This document shows positions 1 to 6,084 of a stretch of DNA of 6,084 nt, one piece after another (the first letter of the stretch is position 1; the number at the start of each line of letters is the position of its first letter). Under the pieces are notes generated by a model that was not told the origin of the DNA, did not search any database, and saw only the letters and a program-made list of their open reading frames with translations. The DNA lies in assembly GCA_023436945.1 (NCBI GenBank), contig JAEZHG010000180.1, forward strand, positions 1 through 6,084, given 5' to 3'. A program made the position numbers and the translations under genes. Source of the stretch: Pseudomonadota bacterium. Lineage in GTDB: Bacteria > Pseudomonadota > Alphaproteobacteria > Caulobacterales > Caulobacteraceae.

Positions 1-30
1 GGCCTTTCATTATCAGAGCAGTCTAACCCC

Positions 31-1281
31 TCAGACGCGCTCGATAATGATAGCCGGAGCCATGCCGCCAGCAGCGCACATGGTGATCAAGGCATAGCGG
101 CCGCCCGAGCGTTCCAGCTCGTCCAAAGCGGTGCCGATCAGCATCGTTCCCGTCGCGCCGATCGGGTGACCCAGCGCCATGGCACCACCGTTGATGTTCA
201 CCTTGGAGCGGTCCAGATCGAGGTCGCGGATGAACTTCTCGGCCACCACGGCAAAGGCTTCGTTGATTTCCCACACATCGATGTCGTCTTTCGACAACCC
301 CGCCTTGGCCAGCACCTTCTTGGCGGCCGGAACCGGAGCGTTCAGCATCAGGGTGGGGTCATCGCCGATATTGGCATAGGCGACCACGCGGCCACGCGCC
401 TTCAGCCCATGCTTTTGCGCATATTCCGGCGAGGTGATCAGGATGACAGCCGCGCCATCCACCACGCCCGACGAGTTACCCGCATGGTGCACCGGCTCGA
501 TCTTAAGCCCCGGATAGCGGCGCTGGATCTGGGTGGCGAAGGTCACGCCATTGCCCTGATCGAAGTCGGCCAGACCACCAAAGCTGCCCTTCAGCGCCGA
601 CAGGCCCTCAAGCGTCGTGTTCGGACGCGGGAACTCCTCGCGGTCCAGAGCCACCGTGCCGTCTGTGTTCAGAACCGGCACCAGCGACTTGGCAAAGCGG
701 CCTTCTTCAATGGCCACAGCCGCACGCTGCTGGCTGACCAGAGCCAGCTTGTCGAGGTCCTCGCGGGCAATCCCCTCGACCGCCGCAATGGCATCGCCAC
801 AAACGCCCTGATGCGATTGCGGGTGCATTTCGTCCAGCACATCATAGCCCGCGCCCATCAGGGCCGGAGGCGTGCCGTTCTTGGCATCCTCGGCACCCAG
901 TTGGGCGTGATAGGACATCATCTCGACGCCGCCCGCGATCACACAGTCCTCATGGCCCGAAGCCACAGCCGCCGTCGCCAGCGTCACCGCCGTGATACCG
1001 CCGCCGCAGAAGCGGTCCAGCGTCACGCCCGATGCCGTGATGTCATAGCCCGCCGCCAGCGCCGCCATGCGGCCAAGGTCACCGCCCTGTTTGCCGCGCT
1101 GGACCGAGGTGGAAATGATCACATCGTCCACCGTCTTGGTGTCCAGCTTGTTGCGCTCTGCGATGGCCTTCAGGACCGTCGCGCCAAGGTGCGTCGGGTG
1201 CAGGTGTGACAGTGCGCCCTTGCCCGGCTTGCCAATGCCGCGCGGGGTACGAACCGCGTCGATGATAAGGGCTTCGCCCAT
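31..1281 (-). CDS. Thiolase-family acetyl-CoA C-acyltransferase (divergent, with insertion)
   Basis: A 416-residue thiolase, expected to cleave 3-ketoacyl-CoA with free CoA to acetyl-CoA (or propionyl-CoA) and a shortened acyl-CoA in the cytosol. The nucleophilic Cys is C92 in RFCGGG. NEAFA lies at 340-344, GHPIGATG at 371-378 (catalytic H372), and the second active-site Cys is C402 in MCAAGG, so all catalytic positions are intact. The CoA-loop motif AGNSSGVVDGA (267-277) is preceded by about 20 extra residues (roughly 240-262) that usual 390-residue thiolases lack, which largely explains the greater length. The ATG at 1281 has AAGGGGAG seven bases upstream; the stop is TGA. It follows the FadB-like gene by 22 bp, as in fadBA-type operons, so the two may form a multienzyme complex (inference). 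It is not close to classical FadA or FadI, and chain-length preference is unknown. A biosynthetic acetoacetyl-CoA thiolase is less likely given its neighbour. Confidence 0.93.
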   Translation of the reverse strand: MGEALIIDAVRTPRGIGKPGKGALSHLHPTHLGATVLKAIAERNKLDTKTVDDVIISTSVQRGKQGGDLGRMAALAAGYDITASGVTLDRFCGGGITAVTLATAAVASGHEDCVIAGGVEMMSYHAQLGAEDAKNGTPPALMGAGYDVLDEMHPQSHQGVCGDAIAAVEGIAREDLDKLALVSQQRAAVAIEEGRFAKSLVPVLNTDGTVALDREEFPRPNTTLEGLSALKGSFGGLADFDQGNGVTFATQIQRRYPGLKIEPVHHAGNSSGVVDGAAVILITSPEYAQKHGLKARGRVVAYANIGDDPTLMLNAPVPAAKKVLAKAGLSKDDIDVWEINEAFAVVAEKFIRDLDLDRSKVNINGGAMALGHPIGATGTMLIGTALDELERSGGRYALITMCAAGGMAPAIIIERV

Positions 1282-1303
1282 GGTGTTTCTCCCCTTGTGA
1301 TTT

Positions 1304-3364
1304 CTAGCGGGTGAAGCTTGCGCCGCTGGCGGCCTTCTCGACCAACAGCTTGGCCGGCTCGATGCCTTGTGCGCGCAGGCCCTCTACGATCTTGTGCAGG
1401 CCCACAGTGTCGGCCCAGAACATCGGGCCGCCCGTATAGACCGGCCAGTTGTAGCCAAGGATACAGGCCACATCGATGTCGCTGGCACGCAGCGCAATGC
1501 CTTCTTCCAGAACCTTCGCCGCCTCGTTCACCACCGGATAAAGCGTGGTCGCCACGATCTCCTCGTCGCTCACCTCGCCGCGCGACTGCACGCCCTTGAA
1601 GGCAGCGAAATCGGCGATCACCTTGGCTGCGACAGGGCTTGGCGTCGCACGGCGGTTCTCGTCATAGTCATAGAAGCCGCCATTCTTCTTCTGGCCCAGA
1701 CGGTCCAGCGCCACGAGGTCGCCATACAAGGTGCGCTCGTTCGAGCCGCGCCCGATCACGTCCAGACCCACAAGGTCGATCATCGCGAACGGCCCCATGG
1801 CAAAGCCATAGTCATAGAGCGCCTTGTCGATCTGTTGCGGGCTAGGGCCTTCCAGCACCAGCTGGTCGGCGGCATAGCCCCGCTCGGCCATGATGCGGTT
1901 GGCGATGAAGCCATGGCACACACCCGACAGCACCGGCACCTTGCCGATGATCTTGCCGAGGTTCATGCCCGTGGCGACCACTTCCTTACGGGTCTTGGCC
2001 CCGCGCACCACTTCCAGCAGGCGCATCACATTGGCCGGCGAGAAGAAATGCAGGCCGATCACATCTTCCGGACGCGAAGTCGCCTCGGCAATGGCATCCA
2101 GATCAAGGAAGCTGGTGTTGGAGGCAAGGATCGCGCCCTTCTTGGCGATCTTGTCCAGTTCGGCGAAGATTTCCTTCTTCAGACCGATCTCTTCGAACAC
2201 CGCCTCGATGATCAGGTCCACATCGCCCAGATCGTTCTTGGTCAGGGACGGCGTGATCAGCGCCATGCGCTGCTCGACCTGCTCCTGCGTCATCCGGCCC
2301 TTGGCGGCGCTGTTCTCGTAGTTCTTGCGGATGACGCCAATGCCGCGATCTAGCGCCGGCTGGTTCGTTTCCACCAGCGTCACCGGAATCCCCGCATTGA
2401 GGAAGTTCATGGTGATGCCGCCACCCATGGTGCCAGCCCCCAGAACGCCGACCGACTTGATCGGCAGCGGTTGGATGTCCTTGCCGATGTCCGGCACCTT
2501 GGTGGTCGAGCGCTCGGCAAAGAAGAAATAGCGTTGGGCCGCGCTCTCGGTGGATTCCACCAGCTCATAGAACAGCTCGGCCTCGCGCTTGATACCGGCG
2601 TCAAAGTCCAGCTCAGCGGCAGCTTCAACAGCCTTCACGATATTGAACGGCGCCTTGAAACCACGGAAGGCGCGGGCGTTCTTCTTCAGGAACTCAGCGT
2701 AGATTTCCGGTTTGCCACGGGCGCTTTCCACCTTGTCCTGCAGATCGCGCACACGGCTCAGCGGTGCAGTCGCGTGCTCGGCAATCAGCTCTTCGCAATA
2801 GGCAATCGCCTGTTCGCGCAGTTGGCCCTCATCGGCCAGCATGTCGATCAGGCCCAGAGCATGCGCCTTCTTGGCGGCAATCGGCTTGCCCGAGGTGATG
2901 ATGTCCAGCGCCGCCTCTACGCCCACCAGACGCGGCAGTCGCTGGGTGCCACCCGCCCCTGGCAGAACGCCCAGATGCACTTCCGGCAGACCCACCTTGG
3001 CCGACGGCACGGCAATACGGCGATGGCAGGCCAGTGCGGTTTCAAAACCACCGCCCAGAGCCGTACCGAAGATGGCGGCGACTACGGGCTTCTGCTGGTT
3101 TTCGAGCTGGTCGAAAACGACATCCAGCGAGGGTTCCTTGAACGGCTGGCCCAGTTCGGAAATATCGGCCCCCGCAAAGAAGGTGCGGCCCGCGCAGGTC
3201 AGGACGATCCCCTTGACCGCATCGTCAGCCAGCAACTGCTTCATGCCCTCATCGAGCGCCACACGCACAGCATGCCCAAGGGCATTCACCGGCGGGCTGT
3301 CGATGGTCAAAACCCCTACCTGCCCGATGACTTCAACCGAACCGATTGTGCCCATGGCCCTCAT
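1304..3364 (-). CDS. Bifunctional enoyl-CoA hydratase / 3-hydroxyacyl-CoA dehydrogenase (FadB/FadJ class)
   Basis: A 686-residue multifunctional beta-oxidation enzyme: it hydrates trans-2-enoyl-CoA and oxidises the L-3-hydroxyacyl-CoA with NAD. The N-terminal crotonase domain (about 5-190) has oxyanion-hole segment GADISE (65-70), ALGGGFE (102-108) and LPEVHLG (126-132). E108 and E128 match the two catalytic Glu of E. coli FadB (E119, E139) with the same 20-residue spacing. After a helical linker, the dehydrogenase domain has Rossmann motif GAGTMGGGI (309-317), SNTS (415-418), HFFSP with catalytic H439, its partner E451 at the expected +12, and GFIANR (485-490). The C-terminal dehydrogenase repeat ends in [11 protein letters not shown] (637-647). 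At 686 residues it is slightly shorter than E. coli FadB (729). The start is ambiguous: an ATG at 3355 (Met4) fits the ribosome-binding site at least as well. No other start lies upstream before a stop at 3416-3418. It is first in its block, followed 22 bp later by a thiolase gene. Whether it is FadB-like or FadJ-like in role is not decidable here. Confidence 0.95.
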   Translation of the reverse strand: MRAMGTIGSVEVIGQVGVLTIDSPPVNALGHAVRVALDEGMKQLLADDAVKGIVLTCAGRTFFAGADISELGQPFKEPSLDVVFDQLENQQKPVVAAIFGTALGGGFETALACHRRIAVPSAKVGLPEVHLGVLPGAGGTQRLPRLVGVEAALDIITSGKPIAAKKAHALGLIDMLADEGQLREQAIAYCEELIAEHATAPLSRVRDLQDKVESARGKPEIYAEFLKKNARAFRGFKAPFNIVKAVEAAAELDFDAGIKREAELFYELVESTESAAQRYFFFAERSTTKVPDIGKDIQPLPIKSVGVLGAGTMGGGITMNFLNAGIPVTLVETNQPALDRGIGVIRKNYENSAAKGRMTQEQVEQRMALITPSLTKNDLGDVDLIIEAVFEEIGLKKEIFAELDKIAKKGAILASNTSFLDLDAIAEATSRPEDVIGLHFFSPANVMRLLEVVRGAKTRKEVVATGMNLGKIIGKVPVLSGVCHGFIANRIMAERGYAADQLVLEGPSPQQIDKALYDYGFAMGPFAMIDLVGLDVIGRGSNERTLYGDLVALDRLGQKKNGGFYDYDENRRATPSPVAAKVIADFAAFKGVQSRGEVSDEEIVATTLYPVVNEAAKVLEEGIALRASDIDVACILGYNWPVYTGGPMFWADTVGLHKIVEGLRAQGIEPAKLLVEKAASGASFTR

Positions 3365-3365
3365 T

Positions 3366-3371
3366 CCCTCC
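3366..3371 (-). promoter_or_regulatory. Shine-Dalgarno that leaves the fadB-like start ambiguous
   Basis: The minus strand reads TGGAGGGA directly before the first ATG (3364). GGAGG is only 2 bases from that ATG, which is too close, but 11 bases from the second in-frame ATG at 3355, which is slightly long. Neither is ideal. The Met4 start gives a protein beginning MGTIGSVEV, in keeping with crotonase-domain N termini. Seen in sequence; the start preference is inference. Confidence 0.5.
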
Positions 3372-3385
3372 AGTGTATTCAGTTT

Positions 3386-3402
3386 GTGACTCTCACAGTC
3401 AC
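3386..3402. promoter_or_regulatory. Operator-like inverted repeat upstream of the fadB-like gene
   Basis: GTGACT (3386-3391), a 5-base spacer CTCAC, then AGTCAC (3397-3402) form a perfect 6+6 inverted repeat. A second, overlapping palindrome TGTGA-CTC-TCACA spans 3385-3397. The site lies 15 bases upstream of the Shine-Dalgarno and just downstream of weak -10-like hexamers on the minus strand (TATGAA at 3404-3409, TAGTAT at 3413-3418). A bound repressor would therefore sit on or next to the transcription start. No good -35 element was found. Size and position suit a dimeric TetR- or GntR-type acyl-CoA-responsive repressor, but no regulator gene is in the window, so the family is a guess. Confidence 0.45.
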
Positions 3403-3463
3403 TTTCATAACGATACTAAGTCATGTTTCTTCGGTTTGCACAGACCCGAAACGGCCTGTCGGC

Positions 3464-3509
3464 AAAGAAAAATGAAAGGCGGCCAAAGCTTTCGCTCCAA
3501 CCGCCTTTC
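3464..3509 (-). terminator. Intrinsic (Rho-independent) terminator after the SDR gene
   Basis: On the minus strand, a perfect 9-bp stem GAAAGGCGG / CCGCCTTTC (arms at 3501-3509 and 3474-3482, loop of 18 bases) is followed at once by ATTTTTCTTT (3473 down to 3464). It begins 12 bases past the SDR stop codon. The U-rich tail occurs only in the minus direction, so it ends transcription of the nitronate monooxygenase-thiolase-SDR block and implies a separate promoter for the fadB-like block. The long loop may form a small inner stem (AGC/GCT). Strong by eye; folding energy not computed. Confidence 0.8.
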
Positions 3510-3521
3510 CAGTTCATCGCC

Positions 3522-4301
3522 TTATCGCGGAGCCATGCGGATCGCGCCGTCGATACGCACATCCTCGCCGTTGAAGTACGGATTACGCACCATCTCCAAG
3601 GCCAGCGAGGCGTATTCTTCTGGATTACCCAGACGCTTCGGATGCGGCACGCTAGCGGCCAGTGCGGCCTTCACGTTTTCCGGCGCCGCGTTCATCAGCG
3701 GGGTGTTGAAGATACCCGGCAGGATCGTGTTCACACGGATCGCCTCGTTCATCAGGTCACGCGCGATCGGCAGGGTCAGACCGACAATAGCAGCCTTGGA
3801 AGCGGTGTATGCCGCTTGTCCCATCTGACCATCCTCGGCGGCGACCGATGCGGTGTTGATGATCACGCCGCGCTCGCCGTCTTCCATCACATCGAGGCTC
3901 AACATGCCCTGAGCCGACTTGGCGGCACAGCGATAGGTGCCGACCAGATTGATCTGGATGATCTGGTTAAAGGCATCGATCGGGAAATGCCTGGCCTCGC
4001 CCGTCTCGCGGTCGCGCCATGCGGTCTTATAGGCATTACCGGTTCCGGCGCAGTTGATCATGATGCGCTCTTGGCCGTGGGCCGCACGGGCCTTCTCAAA
4101 ACCCGCATCGACCGAGGCTTCATCGGTGACGTTCACCTTGCAGAAAACGCCGCCGATTTCCTTGGCCACGGCCTCGCCCAGCTCTTCGTTCAGATCGAAG
4201 AGAGCCACCTTCACGCCCTGCGCCGCCAGCGCACGAGCCGTCGCCGCCCCCAGACCGCTGGCCCCACCCGTTACAACGGCGGCTTGTCCTTGAAACTTCA
4301 T
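3522..4301 (-). CDS. Short-chain dehydrogenase, 3-hydroxyacyl-CoA dehydrogenase type 2 (HSD10-like)
   Basis: A 259-residue classical SDR, likely oxidising (S)-3-hydroxyacyl-CoA, including 2-methyl-branched forms, to the 3-keto compound with NAD in the cytosol. The cofactor motif TGGASGLG is at 11-18. D36 at the end of beta-strand 2 predicts NAD over NADP. NCAG (83-86), N118, S152, Y165 and K169 complete the catalytic tetrad. Segments GVIINTASVAA (145-155), LPIARDL (177-183) and a C terminus ending DGAIRM are hallmarks shared with human HSD17B10 (261 residues), so the length is normal. The ATG at 4301 has GGAGG seven bases upstream; the stop is TAA. It lies 27 bp after a thiolase gene, and a terminator follows, so it is last in its block. 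The pairing with the thiolase suggests consecutive steps. Alternative: a hydroxysteroid dehydrogenase, since HSD10 relatives also accept steroids. Confidence 0.9.
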   Translation of the reverse strand: MKFQGQAAVVTGGASGLGAATARALAAQGVKVALFDLNEELGEAVAKEIGGVFCKVNVTDEASVDAGFEKARAAHGQERIMINCAGTGNAYKTAWRDRETGEARHFPIDAFNQIIQINLVGTYRCAAKSAQGMLSLDVMEDGERGVIINTASVAAEDGQMGQAAYTASKAAIVGLTLPIARDLMNEAIRVNTILPGIFNTPLMNAAPENVKAALAASVPHPKRLGNPEEYASLALEMVRNPYFNGEDVRIDGAIRMAPR

Positions 4302-4322
4302 CTCGTTCCCTCCGAATAGACG

Positions 4323-4338
4323 GGCGCTTTAGAGCGCC
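4323..4338 (-). other. Small hairpin over the thiolase stop codon
   Basis: Minus-strand GGCGCT-CTAA-AGCGCC is a perfect 6-bp stem with a 4-base loop; the TAA stop of the upstream thiolase lies across the loop and the start of the second arm. There is no T-run after it, so it is not a terminator. It could affect mRNA stability or translational coupling to the SDR gene, whose Shine-Dalgarno starts about 10 bases further on, or it may be chance in G+C-rich DNA. Confidence 0.35.
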
Positions 4339-5501
4339 TCGATAATGGTGACATTGGCCAAACCGCCGCCTTCGCACATGGTCTGCAGCCCGTATCTCTT
4401 GCCCCGCGCCCGCAGCGCATGGATCAGGGTGGTCATCAGTTTCGCCCCCGTTCCGCCCAGCGGATGGCCCAGCGCAATCGCGCCGCCATTGACGTTCAGC
4501 TTTTCAGGGTCCGCCCCCACCGCCTTGGCCCACGCCATCGGCACCGAGGCAAAGGCCTCGTTGACCTCGTAAAGGTCGATATCGTCGATGCTCAGACCGG
4601 CACGCTTCAGCGAAAGCTTGGTCGCATTCAGCGGCGCTTCCAGCATGATCACAGGGTCTTCGCCAAAGACGGTCATCTGGTGAACCCGCGCCAGAGGCTG
4701 AACGCCCAGCTGCTTCAAGCCGCGCTCGTTGACGACCAGCAAACCCGCAGAGCCGTCGCACATCTGGCTGGCATTACCGGCCGTGATCCCCCCGCCGTCC
4801 ATCAGCGGCTGCAACCCTGCCAGACCTTCCAGCGAGGCATTGGCCCGCACACCCTCGTCGGCATCGTGACGGACGGCATTGCCTTCCTTGTCCACGCCAT
4901 CCAGCACGAGGATCTCGTCCTTGAAGGCACCGTTTACAATCGCCTGCGCCGCCTTCTGATGGCTCTCCAGCGAGAACTGATCCATCGCCTCGCGGGTAAA
5001 GCCGTGCTTCTCCGCAATGGCCTGCGCACCATTGAACTGGCTCCACACCACACCCGGATAGCGCCTTTCCATGCCCGGCGACGTCGAGCCGCCAAGACCG
5101 GCCTTCAGCGACAGCACCAGCGGCGATCCCATCGGCACACGCGTCATGCTTTCCACGCCCGCCGCGACCACCACATCCATGGTGCCACTCATCACGGCCT
5201 GAGCCGCAAAATGCAGCGCCTGCTGCGATGACCCGCACTGGCGGTCAATCGTCACCGAAGGCACGCTTTCGGGCAGTTTCGACGACAGCACCGCATTGCG
5301 ACCCACTGAGTTGGACTGCTCGCCCGACTGGCTGACGCAACCCATGATCACATCCTCGATCAGGGCCGGATCAACACCGGAGCGGACCACCAGTTCATCC
5401 AGACCCGACGCCGCCAGATCTGCCGGATGCCATTCACGCAGACGCCCGCCCTTGCGGCCACCCGCCGTGCGCACAGCCGAAACGATATAGGCCTCGCCCA
5501 T
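4329..5501 (-). CDS. Thiolase-family acetyl-CoA C-acyltransferase (FadA5-resembling)
   Basis: A 390-residue degradative-type thiolase of usual length, predicted to cleave 3-ketoacyl-CoA with CoA. The nucleophile is C89 in DRQCGSSQQA (86-95). AGNASQMCDGSA (241-252) forms the CoA-binding loop, NEAFA is at 314-318, GHPLGGTG at 345-352 (H346), and the second active-site Cys is C376 in MCEGGG. The segment GCVSQSGEQSNSVGR (54-68) with the QCGSSQQA nucleophile region resembles the actinobacterial steroid side-chain thiolase FadA5 (GCVTQFGEQSN, QCGSGQQA) more than FadA or AtoB. This is from memory, not an alignment. The ATG at 5501 has GGGGAG seven bases upstream; the stop is TAA. It follows the flavoprotein gene by 17 bp and precedes the SDR gene by 27 bp, so co-transcription is likely. 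A role on branched or bulky substrates is inference; general 3-ketoacyl-CoA thiolase is the fallback. Confidence 0.93.
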   Translation of the reverse strand: MGEAYIVSAVRTAGGRKGGRLREWHPADLAASGLDELVVRSGVDPALIEDVIMGCVSQSGEQSNSVGRNAVLSSKLPESVPSVTIDRQCGSSQQALHFAAQAVMSGTMDVVVAAGVESMTRVPMGSPLVLSLKAGLGGSTSPGMERRYPGVVWSQFNGAQAIAEKHGFTREAMDQFSLESHQKAAQAIVNGAFKDEILVLDGVDKEGNAVRHDADEGVRANASLEGLAGLQPLMDGGGITAGNASQMCDGSAGLLVVNERGLKQLGVQPLARVHQMTVFGEDPVIMLEAPLNATKLSLKRAGLSIDDIDLYEVNEAFASVPMAWAKAVGADPEKLNVNGGAIALGHPLGGTGAKLMTTLIHALRARGKRYGLQTMCEGGGLANVTIIEAL

Positions 5502-5518
5502 CGCTCTACTCCCCCGAT

Positions 5519-6084
<566 letters not shown>

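Noticed and set aside
16..42. Imperfect hairpin around the stop of the first thiolase gene (GAGC/GCTC and GTCT/AGAC arms)
   Set aside because: The stem is interrupted by a bulge, it overlaps coding sequence, and no T-run follows on the minus strand before the window ends, so a terminator call is not supported.
166..1209. Long plus-strand open frame of 347 codons opposite the first thiolase gene
   Set aside because: It lies wholly antisense to a gene with complete thiolase motifs; its product is Arg/His/Gln-rich with no recognisable domain, the usual shadow of a G+C-rich gene on its complement.
1367..3475. Long plus-strand open frames (1367-2353 and 2471-3475) opposite the fadB-like gene
   Set aside because: The composition is that of complement-strand shadows, no motifs were seen, and the minus strand encodes an unbroken two-domain enzyme.
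3423..5231. Plus-strand open frames (3423-4319 and 4419-5231) opposite the SDR and second thiolase genes
   Set aside because: They are antisense to well-supported genes, with low-complexity Arg/His-rich products and no supporting ribosome-binding site or family resemblance.

Overview
The window is about 6.1 kb of G+C-rich bacterial DNA. Every credible gene lies on the minus strand, so the genes read from right to left. All five encode fatty-acyl-CoA (beta-oxidation) type enzymes or a flavoenzyme that often sits near them. Codon use, protein style and gene set suggest an alphaproteobacterium, probably a sphingomonad (Novosphingobium, Sphingobium or Erythrobacter-like). This is an inference from resemblance; no rRNA or other marker is present.

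In transcription order there are two blocks. The first is closely spaced: the C-terminal part of a nitronate monooxygenase/NPD-family flavoprotein (cut by the right edge, 5519 to >6084), then 17 bp, a FadA5-resembling thiolase (4329-5501), then 27 bp, and an HSD10-type short-chain 3-hydroxyacyl-CoA dehydrogenase (3522-4301). It ends in a convincing intrinsic terminator (3464-3509). The second block follows a roughly 100 bp regulatory gap with a 17-bp operator-like inverted repeat (3386-3402). It holds a two-domain enoyl-CoA hydratase/3-hydroxyacyl-CoA dehydrogenase of the FadB/FadJ class (1304-3364), then 22 bp, and a second, divergent thiolase (31-1281).

Together the genes supply hydration, oxidation and thiolysis of acyl-CoAs, and the last two steps are encoded twice: an SDR with one thiolase, and a FadB-type dehydrogenase with another. 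The simplest reading is two substrate classes, for example straight-chain versus alpha-methyl-branched or bulky (steroid or isoprenoid side-chain) acyl-CoAs. The real substrate cannot be read from this window, which shows no acyl-CoA ligase, acyl-CoA dehydrogenase or regulator gene.

No tRNA, rRNA, mobile element, CRISPR array or pseudogene was seen. The window looks mostly like ordinary catabolic gene content. The points most worth a second look are the insertion in the first thiolase, the duplicated SDR/thiolase module, the operator-like palindrome, and the identity of the flavoprotein.
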